NCBI GenBank assembly: GCA_036961445.1
Contig: JBALVO010000030.1
Location: 1 to 34,194, forward strand
DNA from: JBALVO01 sp036961445
Lineage (GTDB): Bacteria > Pseudomonadota > Gammaproteobacteria > Pseudomonadales > Halieaceae
DNA: 34,194 nucleotides
Reading direction: 5' to 3'
Shown here piece after piece: positions 1 to 7,470 of the stretch (within the stretch, counting starts at the first letter, position 1; each line of letters starts with the position of its first letter). The notes beneath the pieces are model-generated. The model was not told the origin of the DNA. It made no database searches and saw only the letters and a list, made by a program, of their open reading frames with translations. A program made the position numbers and the translations under genes.

Positions 1-121
1 TGTGCGAGCCGTCGCAAAAGGGCTGGCTGGCGCTGAGGCCGCAGGCGCACCAGAAATAGGCTTTGCCGGCTTCTACATCTACGCCGAATGGTGTGTCTGC
101 TGCACGTTTTGGTTGATCCAT
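1..121 (-). CDS. CDGSH-type iron-sulfur protein, 3' end beyond window
   Basis: This is a partial minus-strand gene whose first 40 codons lie in the window; its 3' part continues past base 1. The ATG at 121-119 follows an AGGGAG ribosome-binding site about 8 bases upstream. The peptide contains C25-A-C27-x2-S30-x3-P34-x-C36-D-G-S-H40, an exact match to the CDGSH signature, in which three Cys and one His bind a 2Fe-2S cluster. Short bacterial CDGSH proteins are usually cytosolic and of uncertain function, probably in electron transfer or Fe-S handling. It lies 100 bases downstream of a PQQ dehydrogenase on the same strand. I see no confident promoter in that gap, so co-transcription is possible. 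No signal peptide is visible. The family call is firm; the role is not. Confidence 0.88.
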   Translation of the reverse strand, partial: MDQPKRAADTPFGVDVEAGKAYFWCACGLSASQPFCDGSH

Positions 122-221
122 AGCTGGCTCCCTGAGGGCTTGTCTGATTGCGTATCTTGGGTTTATGCCAGCGAGTGTTTGAATAGCGTCATTTGCCGGC
201 AACAGCAGTTTAGACCATTGG

Positions 222-2216
222 CTAAAGCGGGTCACCCGGATGCGGCACCTTATAGGCCAGCAATACATTGCCTGGCAGTTGGCCGAACATGGAGTAGCCA
301 GACTGCACGTAAAGCCATCCATCGGCCACTACCTGTCCGCCAACATCAATCGCGCCGCCATGACCGGTCACTCCATTAGTCGTAGTAAAGGGTTTGGCGG
401 TTTCGGTTTGCCAGAGAATCTCTCCACTGGCGATATCGAAGGCGCGCACCTTGCCGTCCAGTCCGGCACTGAAGGCGATCTCGGGCGTCGCGGTTATCGC
501 TGCTGACAAACCGTAGTAGAACGAGCAACGGTACTGTTCCTGTAAATCCGTCTTCTTGCCGGCGCGCATATTTTGCAGGCCAACCATCGGTTTATTGGCC
601 TCGGCGATGAAGCAGCCGCGCTCCACCGGATGGTTCCACAGCACTGCGCCGTCGGTGAGATTCAGCGCGTGGATGCCCGGGTTGGGAATATATTCCGCTC
701 GCTTCCTCTCGGGATCCGATGCGGCGACAAGGAGTCGCTCACCAGACAGGGCCATGCCCCAATGCACACCGCCGTTGGTGGTGGTCTGTTCCAGGTGGGG
801 TCCTATCGCGGCGTTACTGATGCGCTTGCTCCACAACAGTGTTCCGTCAGTGCTGGAAGTATCCGGGTCCAGCGCAAATACATCTCCGGATTTCTGCCCG
901 GCCAGCAGCACGTCTGCACCGCCTGGCAACTGGGCGATGATAACCGATGCGCCAAAGTCAAAATCACCACCGGGATTATCCGGGCAATTAGCGCCGCCAT
1001 TGAGGCAGGCTGCGTTCCACACGTCGTCAGGGATAGCCTGGAAGCGCCAGGCCAATTCACCGCTGTCCATGTCCAGGGCGACGATGGCGTCTGAGGTGTC
1101 GGTGGCCGGGTGGGACAGGTTTTCGCCGGTGCCCACATAAATGCGGTTGCGCCTGGCATCGACCGCGGGCGTGCTCCAGACGCTTACGCCTGAGGGGCCG
1201 TACAAGTCCATGCCGTTGGCGTTCTGTCCCTGTACGGTAGCGTCGGGAGTGCCGTGCCACTGCCATAAGCGCTTGCCATTGCTGGCGTCCAGGGCGATAA
1301 CGCCGCCATGTGATTTACAACAGACATGGGTGGGGCTGCCAGATACGGCAACCTCATAGGAAGACACCGGTATAAACAAGCGGTCGTCATGGTAGCTGAT
1401 GGAGCCGGTAATAATCGACGTCTCGTAAATTCTCGCCGCCTCCTGCCACACGATGTCCAGGGTGTCCGGGTCTACCGCAAAAATGGAGGCCATCGAGTCA
1501 GCAAAAACCAGCAGCTTTTTGCCGTTGTTCAGCGTCGCGACGGTAATAGCGGAGCGAATACCGCTCAGGACTTCGTTGTTGGCGCGAATACAGCCGGTCT
1601 TGCGATCTATGGCATACAGCTTGCCGGTCTTGTCGCCGAAATACAGGGTGTCGCCGATAATCGCAGGCTGTGAGCGCATATCAGTCACTTTGGGAAATGC
1701 CAGGGCCCAGGCCAATTCCAGGCTGCCTACATTGTCGCGGTTGATGCCGGCCAGTTCCTGTGGCACAAAGCGTTGGTTGTGTGAACCCAGTCCCCAGTTA
1801 CTGACGTACTCGGTGCCGTCTGCACTGGCCGGCGCATGGCAACGGTTGTCATCAATCCAGTCATCCACCGGTGCAGAGCCCGCCAGGTAGATAGCAGCGA
1901 GGCCCCGTTCCTGCTTGCTCAAATGAGCCGCCATGGGCTGCATCTTGCCGAACTCCAGGGCGATTAATATTGTTTCCTTGGAAAAGCCAGACAGTGCCTC
2001 TCGGGACGGCGCATGCGTCTCCGGATGATCGTGGCAGGAGGCGCAGTTCTTGTCGAACACCTTTTCTCCCAGGTAGGCCAGTGGCAGTTTATCGGCGTGG
2101 CGAATGGCCAGGGACTCCAGGGTTTTCATCGGGGAGTCGCTTAGCAGTATCCAGCCACCGATGAATATGGCCACTCCCAGAACGAAGATAGCGAGAGTAG
2201 CCAGAATTTTCTTCAT
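222..2216 (-). CDS. PQQ quinohemoprotein dehydrogenase, polyvinyl-alcohol-dehydrogenase-like
   Basis: A 664-residue protein that probably oxidises an alcohol in the periplasm with PQQ and passes electrons to its own heme c. Residues 5-25 form one hydrophobic segment, an uncleaved anchor or signal. A cytochrome c domain follows with C58-A-S-C61-H62 and a likely axial Met at 92 or 95. From about residue 130 there is a PQQ-type beta-propeller with repeated A-x-D-x-x-T/S-G-x-x-x-W blades. C299-C300 are adjacent cysteines, like the vicinal pair of PQQ alcohol dehydrogenases. The order heme domain then propeller, and the D-D-V-W-N-A and N-G-G-A-N-C stretches, recall polyvinyl-alcohol dehydrogenase (PvaA). 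No oxidised-PVA hydrolase is nearby, so the real substrate is unknown. The start is supported by AGGAAC six bases upstream. The gene lies 30 bases after the previous dehydrogenase and is likely in the same operon. Confidence 0.85.
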   Translation of the reverse strand: MKKILATLAIFVLGVAIFIGGWILLSDSPMKTLESLAIRHADKLPLAYLGEKVFDKNCASCHDHPETHAPSREALSGFSKETILIALEFGKMQPMAAHLSKQERGLAAIYLAGSAPVDDWIDDNRCHAPASADGTEYVSNWGLGSHNQRFVPQELAGINRDNVGSLELAWALAFPKVTDMRSQPAIIGDTLYFGDKTGKLYAIDRKTGCIRANNEVLSGIRSAITVATLNNGKKLLVFADSMASIFAVDPDTLDIVWQEAARIYETSIITGSISYHDDRLFIPVSSYEVAVSGSPTHVCCKSHGGVIALDASNGKRLWQWHGTPDATVQGQNANGMDLYGPSGVSVWSTPAVDARRNRIYVGTGENLSHPATDTSDAIVALDMDSGELAWRFQAIPDDVWNAACLNGGANCPDNPGGDFDFGASVIIAQLPGGADVLLAGQKSGDVFALDPDTSSTDGTLLWSKRISNAAIGPHLEQTTTNGGVHWGMALSGERLLVAASDPERKRAEYIPNPGIHALNLTDGAVLWNHPVERGCFIAEANKPMVGLQNMRAGKKTDLQEQYRCSFYYGLSAAITATPEIAFSAGLDGKVRAFDIASGEILWQTETAKPFTTTNGVTGHGGAIDVGGQVVADGWLYVQSGYSMFGQLPGNVLLAYKVPHPGDPL

Positions 2217-2246
2217 GCGCGTGTTCCTGTTTTTCTATTTTAGCCG

Positions 2247-4181
2247 CTATTGTTGCGGCAGGGCGAAGGCGTAAAGGTAGTCACCGCTGCCGCGCTGGAA
2301 CATATGGTGTCCACCGGCATTGATAACAACATACTGCCGTCCGCGGTATTCATAGGTCATGGGCGTGGCGGTAGCGTCCACCGGCAAGGTGTATTGCCAT
2401 AGCGTTTCGCCGTTAGTGACATCAAAAGCGCGAATCTGCCGATCCATGGTAGCGCCAATAAAAAACAGGCCGCCAGCGGTCGCTATGCCACCGCCCAGGT
2501 TGGGCGTACCCCATTCAATATGGAAGGGCGCTGTTACCGGCCCCATTTCGTGTACAGAGCCCAGGGCGGTTTCCCACAGTATGGTGCCGCCTTGTAAATC
2601 GATTGCTACCAGCTTACCCCAGGGTGGCGCGTTGCAGGGAATACCCAGCGGCGACTGCAGGCTGCCGATTTCTATGTTGTAGGGTGTGCCGTCCATCGTG
2701 ACCTGCATGCGGTGCCCCTGTGCGGGGTGATCACGCTTTTTTGTTTCCGGATCAATATTTTTTGGCGTGGGGATCAGGCGCCCGGTGAAGGCCACATTGT
2801 TGATATTGGTCAGTAGAATGCCGGAGTCGCCCAGTAGCGCACCGCCACCCCAGTTGGGGCCGCCGAGACTGCCCGGGTACATTAAGGTCAGTTGCTCACT
2901 GATCGGTGTGAATAAACCCAGGTTGTGCAGGGTCGCTAACTGGTCGCGACATTTGCCCCGGTCCCAGGGCGTTAGGCCCCATGCGTCGGAGGGCATCAGG
3001 AAGGGATTGAGTAATTGCGGTGGCGCCATGGGTTTGGGCTGCGTGGCGGCAGGTTGTTCTCCAGCGATCTGTGACGGTGGCACCGGTTGCTCGGTAATTT
3101 CCCACAGGGATTCGCCGGTCAGCCGATTGAGCACAAATACAAAACCCTGCTTGGTCAATTGCGCCAGCGCTGGAACACTCTTCCCTTTTTTGTTCCACTG
3201 AAAAAGTATGGGCTGCGCCGGGGTGTCGTAATCCCACAGGTCGTGGCGAACATGTTGAAAGTGCCAGCGTATGTCACCTGTTTGCAGGTCTACAGCGACG
3301 ATGCTGTTGGCATATAACCCGTCACCCTTGCGGTCTACGCCGTAGTAATCCGGCGAAGCGGCGCTGGTAGGCAGATACAAAAGACCTTGTTCTTCATCAA
3401 CCGACATGGGCGCCCACACATTGGCGCTGCCGCTGTCGGGGTAGCCCTGCAATGGGTCGAACTGCCACAAGGGCGCACCGCTGAAGCTGTCAAAAGCGTT
3501 TACCGTGCCGCGCGGTGTATGGGACCTGACAAAGTCGATGACGGTAGAGCCTATCACCACGACGCCATTGGCGACCACCGGGGCGGAGGAGTTGCTCACA
3601 TCCCCCGGCACATAACCTTGTTCACCGTAGAGCAGCGCTTTACCGGCCTCGCCAAAGTCCTGGCAGGGTTTACCGCTGGTCGCGTCGATAGCCCATAGTT
3701 TGCGATCGTGGGTGCCCATGTACAGACGATGGCGGCATTGCTGCCCCGCAGCGACGCCGGCTTCCAGCGCATAGCTCACGCCACGGCAGCGAAATGGCCG
3801 ATCGCCGCGCCGGTCTATATCTGGCTCAAACTCCCAGCGTTTTTCACCGGTAGCAGGATCCAGGGCGATAACCCGGTTGAACGGCGTGCAGTACACCAGA
3901 GACTCTCCGGCGGCGGCAGGCAGTAAAATGGGCGTGCTCTGGGTAGAGGTGTTGGCCATCTCCTGGCCGTAGGTGTCCATGTCGCCGCTGCGCGATATCC
4001 AGGCGACTGCCAGGTCCGCGACATTCTTCGTGTCGATCTGCGCAGCAGTGGAGTAATGGCGTCCGCCCTGGTCGCCGCCGTAGTACTGCCAACCCTGGTC
4101 TTCAGCGGCGGCTGTGCCAGTAAACAGGGTCAGCAGGCCCGCCGTTGCATAGACCCCGGTCAGTGACAAGGAGGCGTTCAT
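2247..4181 (-). CDS. Secreted PQQ-dependent dehydrogenase, glucose-dehydrogenase (Gcd) type without membrane domain
   Basis: A 644-residue periplasmic quinoprotein. Residues 1-26 look like a signal peptide ending A-A-A. The mature protein opens with G-W-x-Y-Y-G-G-D-x-G-G and N-V-x-x-L-x-x-A-W, the usual start of the Gcd-type propeller. H313-D314-L-W-D317-Y-D319 and K344 match the Asp and Lys that handle substrate and PQQ in E. coli Gcd. The C-terminus (A-T-P-M-T-Y-E, then Y-V-V-I-N-A-G-G-H and G-D-Y-L-Y-A-F-A-L-P) also matches Gcd closely. The five-helix N-terminal ubiquinone domain of Gcd is absent, so electrons probably go to a soluble or neighbouring cytochrome c. One base separates its ATG from the upstream stop codon, with a GGAG site, so it is translationally coupled. 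Substrate is likely a sugar or alcohol but is not determined. Confidence 0.87.
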   Translation of the reverse strand: MNASLSLTGVYATAGLLTLFTGTAAAEDQGWQYYGGDQGGRHYSTAAQIDTKNVADLAVAWISRSGDMDTYGQEMANTSTQSTPILLPAAAGESLVYCTPFNRVIALDPATGEKRWEFEPDIDRRGDRPFRCRGVSYALEAGVAAGQQCRHRLYMGTHDRKLWAIDATSGKPCQDFGEAGKALLYGEQGYVPGDVSNSSAPVVANGVVVIGSTVIDFVRSHTPRGTVNAFDSFSGAPLWQFDPLQGYPDSGSANVWAPMSVDEEQGLLYLPTSAASPDYYGVDRKGDGLYANSIVAVDLQTGDIRWHFQHVRHDLWDYDTPAQPILFQWNKKGKSVPALAQLTKQGFVFVLNRLTGESLWEITEQPVPPSQIAGEQPAATQPKPMAPPQLLNPFLMPSDAWGLTPWDRGKCRDQLATLHNLGLFTPISEQLTLMYPGSLGGPNWGGGALLGDSGILLTNINNVAFTGRLIPTPKNIDPETKKRDHPAQGHRMQVTMDGTPYNIEIGSLQSPLGIPCNAPPWGKLVAIDLQGGTILWETALGSVHEMGPVTAPFHIEWGTPNLGGGIATAGGLFFIGATMDRQIRAFDVTNGETLWQYTLPVDATATPMTYEYRGRQYVVINAGGHHMFQRGSGDYLYAFALPQQ

Positions 4182-4182
4182 T

Positions 4183-5934
4183 TCACTCCGCCAGTGGCGT
4201 TATGCGCAGCAGGGTGGGTATACCGCCTTCGGACTGCCAGGTGGGAAAGTGCGAATTGGTCGTGTAGGCAGCGCCGTCTTCTTCCGCGATTTCTATGTCG
4301 CGGGTGAAGAAGCGCTGTCTGGGCATGGGGTAGACCTTCCAGCTCTCGGTGGCGATATCAAAGCTCAGAATAGTGTCAGACTGATTGCCATTGACCCACA
4401 CCACACCGCGCTGCCGATCAACGTTGAGGGCGTAAGGTACCTCGTTGATAACCGGTAATGCATAGTCGCTGAAGACGCCGGTTTTGGGATTGTATTGCAC
4501 TAACAGGGAGTCCTGGAAAGCCACAATCCACAGGTTGCCGTCGGCGTCTATGCGCAGGCGCCGGGGCCCGTTATACGGGAAGTCAATCATGGTGATCTCG
4601 TCAGTGACCGGATCTATTTTGGCCAGGTCATTGGCATACAAACGTGCCACCCACACCATACCGTCAGGGGCAACATCAATGCCGTAAGGCATGGGCAGAC
4701 CAGTGGACTCACGGTCGGGGGAGGGCGTGGGGCGGTTATCCGGATCGATGGCGAACATCAGCGGCAGGGATTTAATGATCAACCATTCCATAAACCCGCG
4801 GGCTGGCAGGTCGTACATTTTAAAGCTGTTGTTGCTGCGGTCGAACATGGCAACCTGCGAGGATATAGCCATGGTGAACCACACACGGTCCTGCTCGTCG
4901 GTGCGAATGGTGTGCGGATAAAATCCTTCGGGCATCTCATGGATAATGAATTTTTTGGTTGCTACATCAAACTCCAGCAGGCTTTGTTGCATCGATGGGG
5001 TGATAAATATGTTGCCGTCTTTTTTGGAGTAAGCGAAGGAATGCACGCCCTGGTAGTTATACATTTTTGGGAACACCTTGAATCGGTTGCCCATGATGCC
5101 ACCCAATCGTGCGTCCTCATCGTGAGGAACCTTGTACACGGTGTAAGCGCCGGTGTCCGGGTCCAGTTCATAGATGCGGTCGAACAGATTGTCGCCGATA
5201 TAAATGTAACCGTTGGGATGCAGCAAAAAATCATGCATCTGGGAGAAGCCGTCACCGATGGGCCACTCGGTCATTTCAATACCTGACAGGTGTGCTTCCC
5301 ACTCGCGCGGCAGCGGGACCTGCTGCGGGTTTTCCCGTAGCTCCCGGTACTCTTTTTGCAGTAGCGCTGCCACACGCTGGTGATCATCGTCGGGCAAGCG
5401 CGCGCCGTAGGTGTTCATACGCTCGATCACGCTGATCCATTGTTCCTCGGTGCGCTCGTTACGCATAAAGGGCGAGGCCTGCTGGTGGCAGAAAGCACAA
5501 TTGAGCTGGAAAGTTTTCTTCAGTTCCTGGTCGCCGCCAAAGCTCAGTTGTGACAGCCAGACATTGGAAGGGTAGCTGGCAATGTGCTGCTCTGGCGTCA
5601 TTGCCTGTAGCGTAAGTTCCGCGGGAAAGTCGGTGAAATACGCGTCTACATAACCCTGGGCACGGGCGCGGTAGCGCACTGCTTCTGCGGCTTCGTCAAA
5701 ACTGACCACGCCGTTTGCATTGCTGAAACGGGTAAGCACTGCGGCCGCTGTGTTGGTGACGCCATTGGGCGTGTAACCGTCATCGCTGAGATCTGCGGCG
5801 GGTTCGTTGGTGACGGTGCGGGTGATCATTACCTGGCCCAGGGGTTCGCCCTGGGTATTTTTCACCACCAGCGTGCCGGCCTGGCTTGCCGATGACAGTG
5901 CTAATAAAGCGGTCAACAAAAAGTGACATTTCAT
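4183..5934 (-). CDS. Secreted cytochrome c protein with Vgb-like beta-propeller
   Basis: A 583-residue exported protein. Residues 1-19 are a signal peptide cut after S-Q-A. Residues about 20-110 resemble a carboxypeptidase-regulatory-like beta-sandwich (G-E-P-L-G-Q-V, then A-N-G-V-V-S-F). A class I cytochrome c segment has C146-A-F-C149-H150. From about 215 to the end are repeats of the form (D/N)-x-x-G-x-x-W/Y followed by (L/I/F)-D-x-x-T, typical of the virginiamycin B lyase (Vgb)/SMP-30-like propeller. True Vgb opens streptogramins; this protein has an extra heme and sits first in a PQQ-dehydrogenase operon, so I infer a redox or substrate-binding role rather than antibiotic resistance. GGGAG lies seven bases before the ATG, and a plausible promoter lies upstream. 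Confidence is good for the architecture and low for the function. Confidence 0.8.
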   Translation of the reverse strand: MKCHFLLTALLALSSASQAGTLVVKNTQGEPLGQVMITRTVTNEPAADLSDDGYTPNGVTNTAAAVLTRFSNANGVVSFDEAAEAVRYRARAQGYVDAYFTDFPAELTLQAMTPEQHIASYPSNVWLSQLSFGGDQELKKTFQLNCAFCHQQASPFMRNERTEEQWISVIERMNTYGARLPDDDHQRVAALLQKEYRELRENPQQVPLPREWEAHLSGIEMTEWPIGDGFSQMHDFLLHPNGYIYIGDNLFDRIYELDPDTGAYTVYKVPHDEDARLGGIMGNRFKVFPKMYNYQGVHSFAYSKKDGNIFITPSMQQSLLEFDVATKKFIIHEMPEGFYPHTIRTDEQDRVWFTMAISSQVAMFDRSNNSFKMYDLPARGFMEWLIIKSLPLMFAIDPDNRPTPSPDRESTGLPMPYGIDVAPDGMVWVARLYANDLAKIDPVTDEITMIDFPYNGPRRLRIDADGNLWIVAFQDSLLVQYNPKTGVFSDYALPVINEVPYALNVDRQRGVVWVNGNQSDTILSFDIATESWKVYPMPRQRFFTRDIEIAEEDGAAYTTNSHFPTWQSEGGIPTLLRITPLAE

Positions 5935-5962
5935 GGTGGGCTCCCAACGCGATTACCTGCCT

Positions 5963-5991
5963 AGTATTGCAGTTTACAGAGCAAAGGTCAT
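5963..5991 (-). promoter_or_regulatory. Candidate sigma-70 promoter for the three-gene propeller operon
   Basis: On the minus strand, ATGACC (5991-5986) and AATACT (5968-5963) are separated by 17 bases. TGC directly precedes the AATACT, forming an extended -10. Each box matches consensus at four of six positions. It lies 29 bases before the ATG of the cytochrome c/Vgb-like gene and just after the P450 terminator hairpin, as expected for a separate transcription unit. This is a reading by eye only. Confidence 0.4.
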
Positions 5992-6043
5992 CGTTTCAGC
6001 GGCCCGCGCACTATCGCACCCCACACCCGATGGCAGAGAAACC

Positions 6044-6061
6044 CGCCGCCGATTGGCGGCG
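6044..6061 (-). terminator. Hairpin terminator after the P450 gene
   Basis: A perfect 7-bp G+C stem (CGCCGCC/GGCGGCG) closes a 4-base loop, 20 bases after the P450 stop codon on the minus strand. Read on that strand, the stem is followed by GGTTTCTCT, a weak pyrimidine tract. It is likely an intrinsic terminator, perhaps leaky because the T run is short. Confidence 0.55.
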
Positions 6062-6080
6062 ATTAAATCGGCTTACAGCA

Positions 6081-7325
6081 TCAGCTGCAATTCGTCTTAA
6101 GCAGCAGTTGCTTGAAAACCACGGCATTGTGATCAGTGGCATCGCGTTGCGGTTCTTCTGCCAGTTCTACGTTGGGGAAGCGTTTGAACAGCTCGGAGAT
6201 AGTCAGGTACAGCTGGCGCTTGGCCAGAGCCGCACCGATACAAAAGCGGGGACCATAGCCAAACAGGACATCTGGATTAAACACGCGCTCCACGTCGAAG
6301 ATTTCGGGCTGGTCGTAGTACTCGGGATCGTGGTCTTTCAGGTGCGACATCATCAGCACCATCTGACCTTTGCGAACCTGTTGTCCAAGGATCTCCATGT
6401 CCCTTGGCGCGTAGCGTGCAAAGCCCATTTTGGATGACGTACCCCAGCGGTTGATTTCGCTGAAGGCATTGGAGAAGGTCTCCGGTGTCGCTAGGGCTTT
6501 GGTCACCTGCTCCGGGTGCTTGAGCAGGGCGTAGACAGACCACTGCTGGGCGACCAGGGTGGTATCGGCGCCGGCGCCGATCAGGGCAAGGATCAGGGTA
6601 ATGATATCCCCCTCTTCGAAGCCTTCATTTTCCTGTTCTATACGCAGCAGGGTACTCAGGAAGTCATCCTGCACCGGGGCGGAGCGTCGCTCGGCGATAA
6701 CTTCCTTGATGATATCGATTGCACGGTTGCTGTCCTGGCGTGCACTTTCACGCTGCTCATCAGAAATAGTGGGGTTCCAGGTCTCCGTGAAGGTCAGAAT
6801 CACCTGCTTGATATCAGGCCAGTACTTCTCGGGTATGCCCACCATGCGGGTGATGGAAATAAAGGGGATGTGGTAGGCGATCTTGTCGATGTAGTCGAAG
6901 GTTTCCGGCTCACCAAGTTGATCAAACAGTTTTTTTACCTCCGGCTCAATCTTGCGCTGGATGGCGTCTACCACGTTGCGGGAAAAGGCAGGTGCTGTGA
7001 CCCGGCGCACCAGGCGGTGATGGTCGTGATCCGCCAGCAGGCTGTGGCCTATCATGGCGCGTTCAAAATTACTCCACTGGTCTTCGGGAGGGCGCGCAGG
7101 GGCGAACTCCCAATCATAGAAGTCAGAGGACAACGGTTCCTCTTTCCAGCAGGCCATGATGTCCGGCATGCGCGTCATGATCCACGCCTGCCAGGGTTCA
7201 TACCACACCAGGGGGCCGCGCTGGGCCAGCGCCAGGCACTGGGGTATTGGATCCAGCATATAGGCTTCTGAATTGGGGTTGAACAGTTCTTCGATCGGGG
7301 GCAAATTCTGGGCTGCCTCGGCCAT
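6081..7325 (-). CDS. Cytochrome P450 monooxygenase
   Basis: A soluble bacterial P450 of 414 residues, normal for the superfamily. It uses O2 and two electrons to hydroxylate an organic substrate in the cytoplasm. Visible motifs are the C-helix pair H103-x3-R107, the I-helix A251-G-A-D254-T-T256, the E290-I-N-R293 K-helix motif and the heme loop F355-G-Y-G-P-R-F-C362-I-G, with C362 the heme thiolate. The C-helix block reads D-H-D-H-H-R rather than the common D-P-P-E/D-H. The start at 7325 is chosen because AGGAGA sits six bases before it; the frame is open 62 codons further upstream, but that stretch does not look like P450. No ferredoxin or ferredoxin-reductase gene is in the window, so its partners are elsewhere. 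A perfect palindrome lies upstream. I cannot assign a CYP family or substrate. Confidence 0.95.
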   Translation of the reverse strand: MAEAAQNLPPIEELFNPNSEAYMLDPIPQCLALAQRGPLVWYEPWQAWIMTRMPDIMACWKEEPLSSDFYDWEFAPARPPEDQWSNFERAMIGHSLLADHDHHRLVRRVTAPAFSRNVVDAIQRKIEPEVKKLFDQLGEPETFDYIDKIAYHIPFISITRMVGIPEKYWPDIKQVILTFTETWNPTISDEQRESARQDSNRAIDIIKEVIAERRSAPVQDDFLSTLLRIEQENEGFEEGDIITLILALIGAGADTTLVAQQWSVYALLKHPEQVTKALATPETFSNAFSEINRWGTSSKMGFARYAPRDMEILGQQVRKGQMVLMMSHLKDHDPEYYDQPEIFDVERVFNPDVLFGYGPRFCIGAALAKRQLYLTISELFKRFPNVELAEEPQRDATDHNAVVFKQLLLKTNCS

Positions 7326-7409
7326 GGCTATCTCCTGAACACAACAATGCAGGCGCTTGCCCGTTGCGGTGTGGCTAGTGACTAAAGACGCTATGGTAAC
7401 AAGTTTTTT

Positions 7410-7433
7410 AAAAGTATACATCTGTATACTTTT
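7410..7433 (-). promoter_or_regulatory. Perfect 11-bp inverted repeat, probable operator for the P450 gene
   Basis: Two perfect 11-base arms, AAAAGTATACA (7410-7420) and TGTATACTTTT (7423-7433), are separated by two bases. The site lies 85-108 bases upstream of the P450 ATG, in the gap after malQ. Its size and symmetry suit a dimeric repressor such as a TetR-family protein. On the minus strand the second arm contains TATACT, which could be a -10 box, so binding there could block transcription. I noticed no second copy in the window, and no regulator gene is adjacent. Confidence 0.6.
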
Positions 7434-7470
7434 ATTCAGGGTTACAAAATATGAACACCCGGGCCCCAGG

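Noticed and set aside
2..379. 125-codon plus-strand open frame at the left edge
   Set aside because: Overlaps the antisense CDGSH start and the PQQ gene end; the CDGSH motif on the other strand is decisive.
6516..7271. 251-codon plus-strand open frame inside the P450 gene
   Set aside because: Antisense to a P450 with all motifs intact; low-complexity G/D/Q/V-rich translation.
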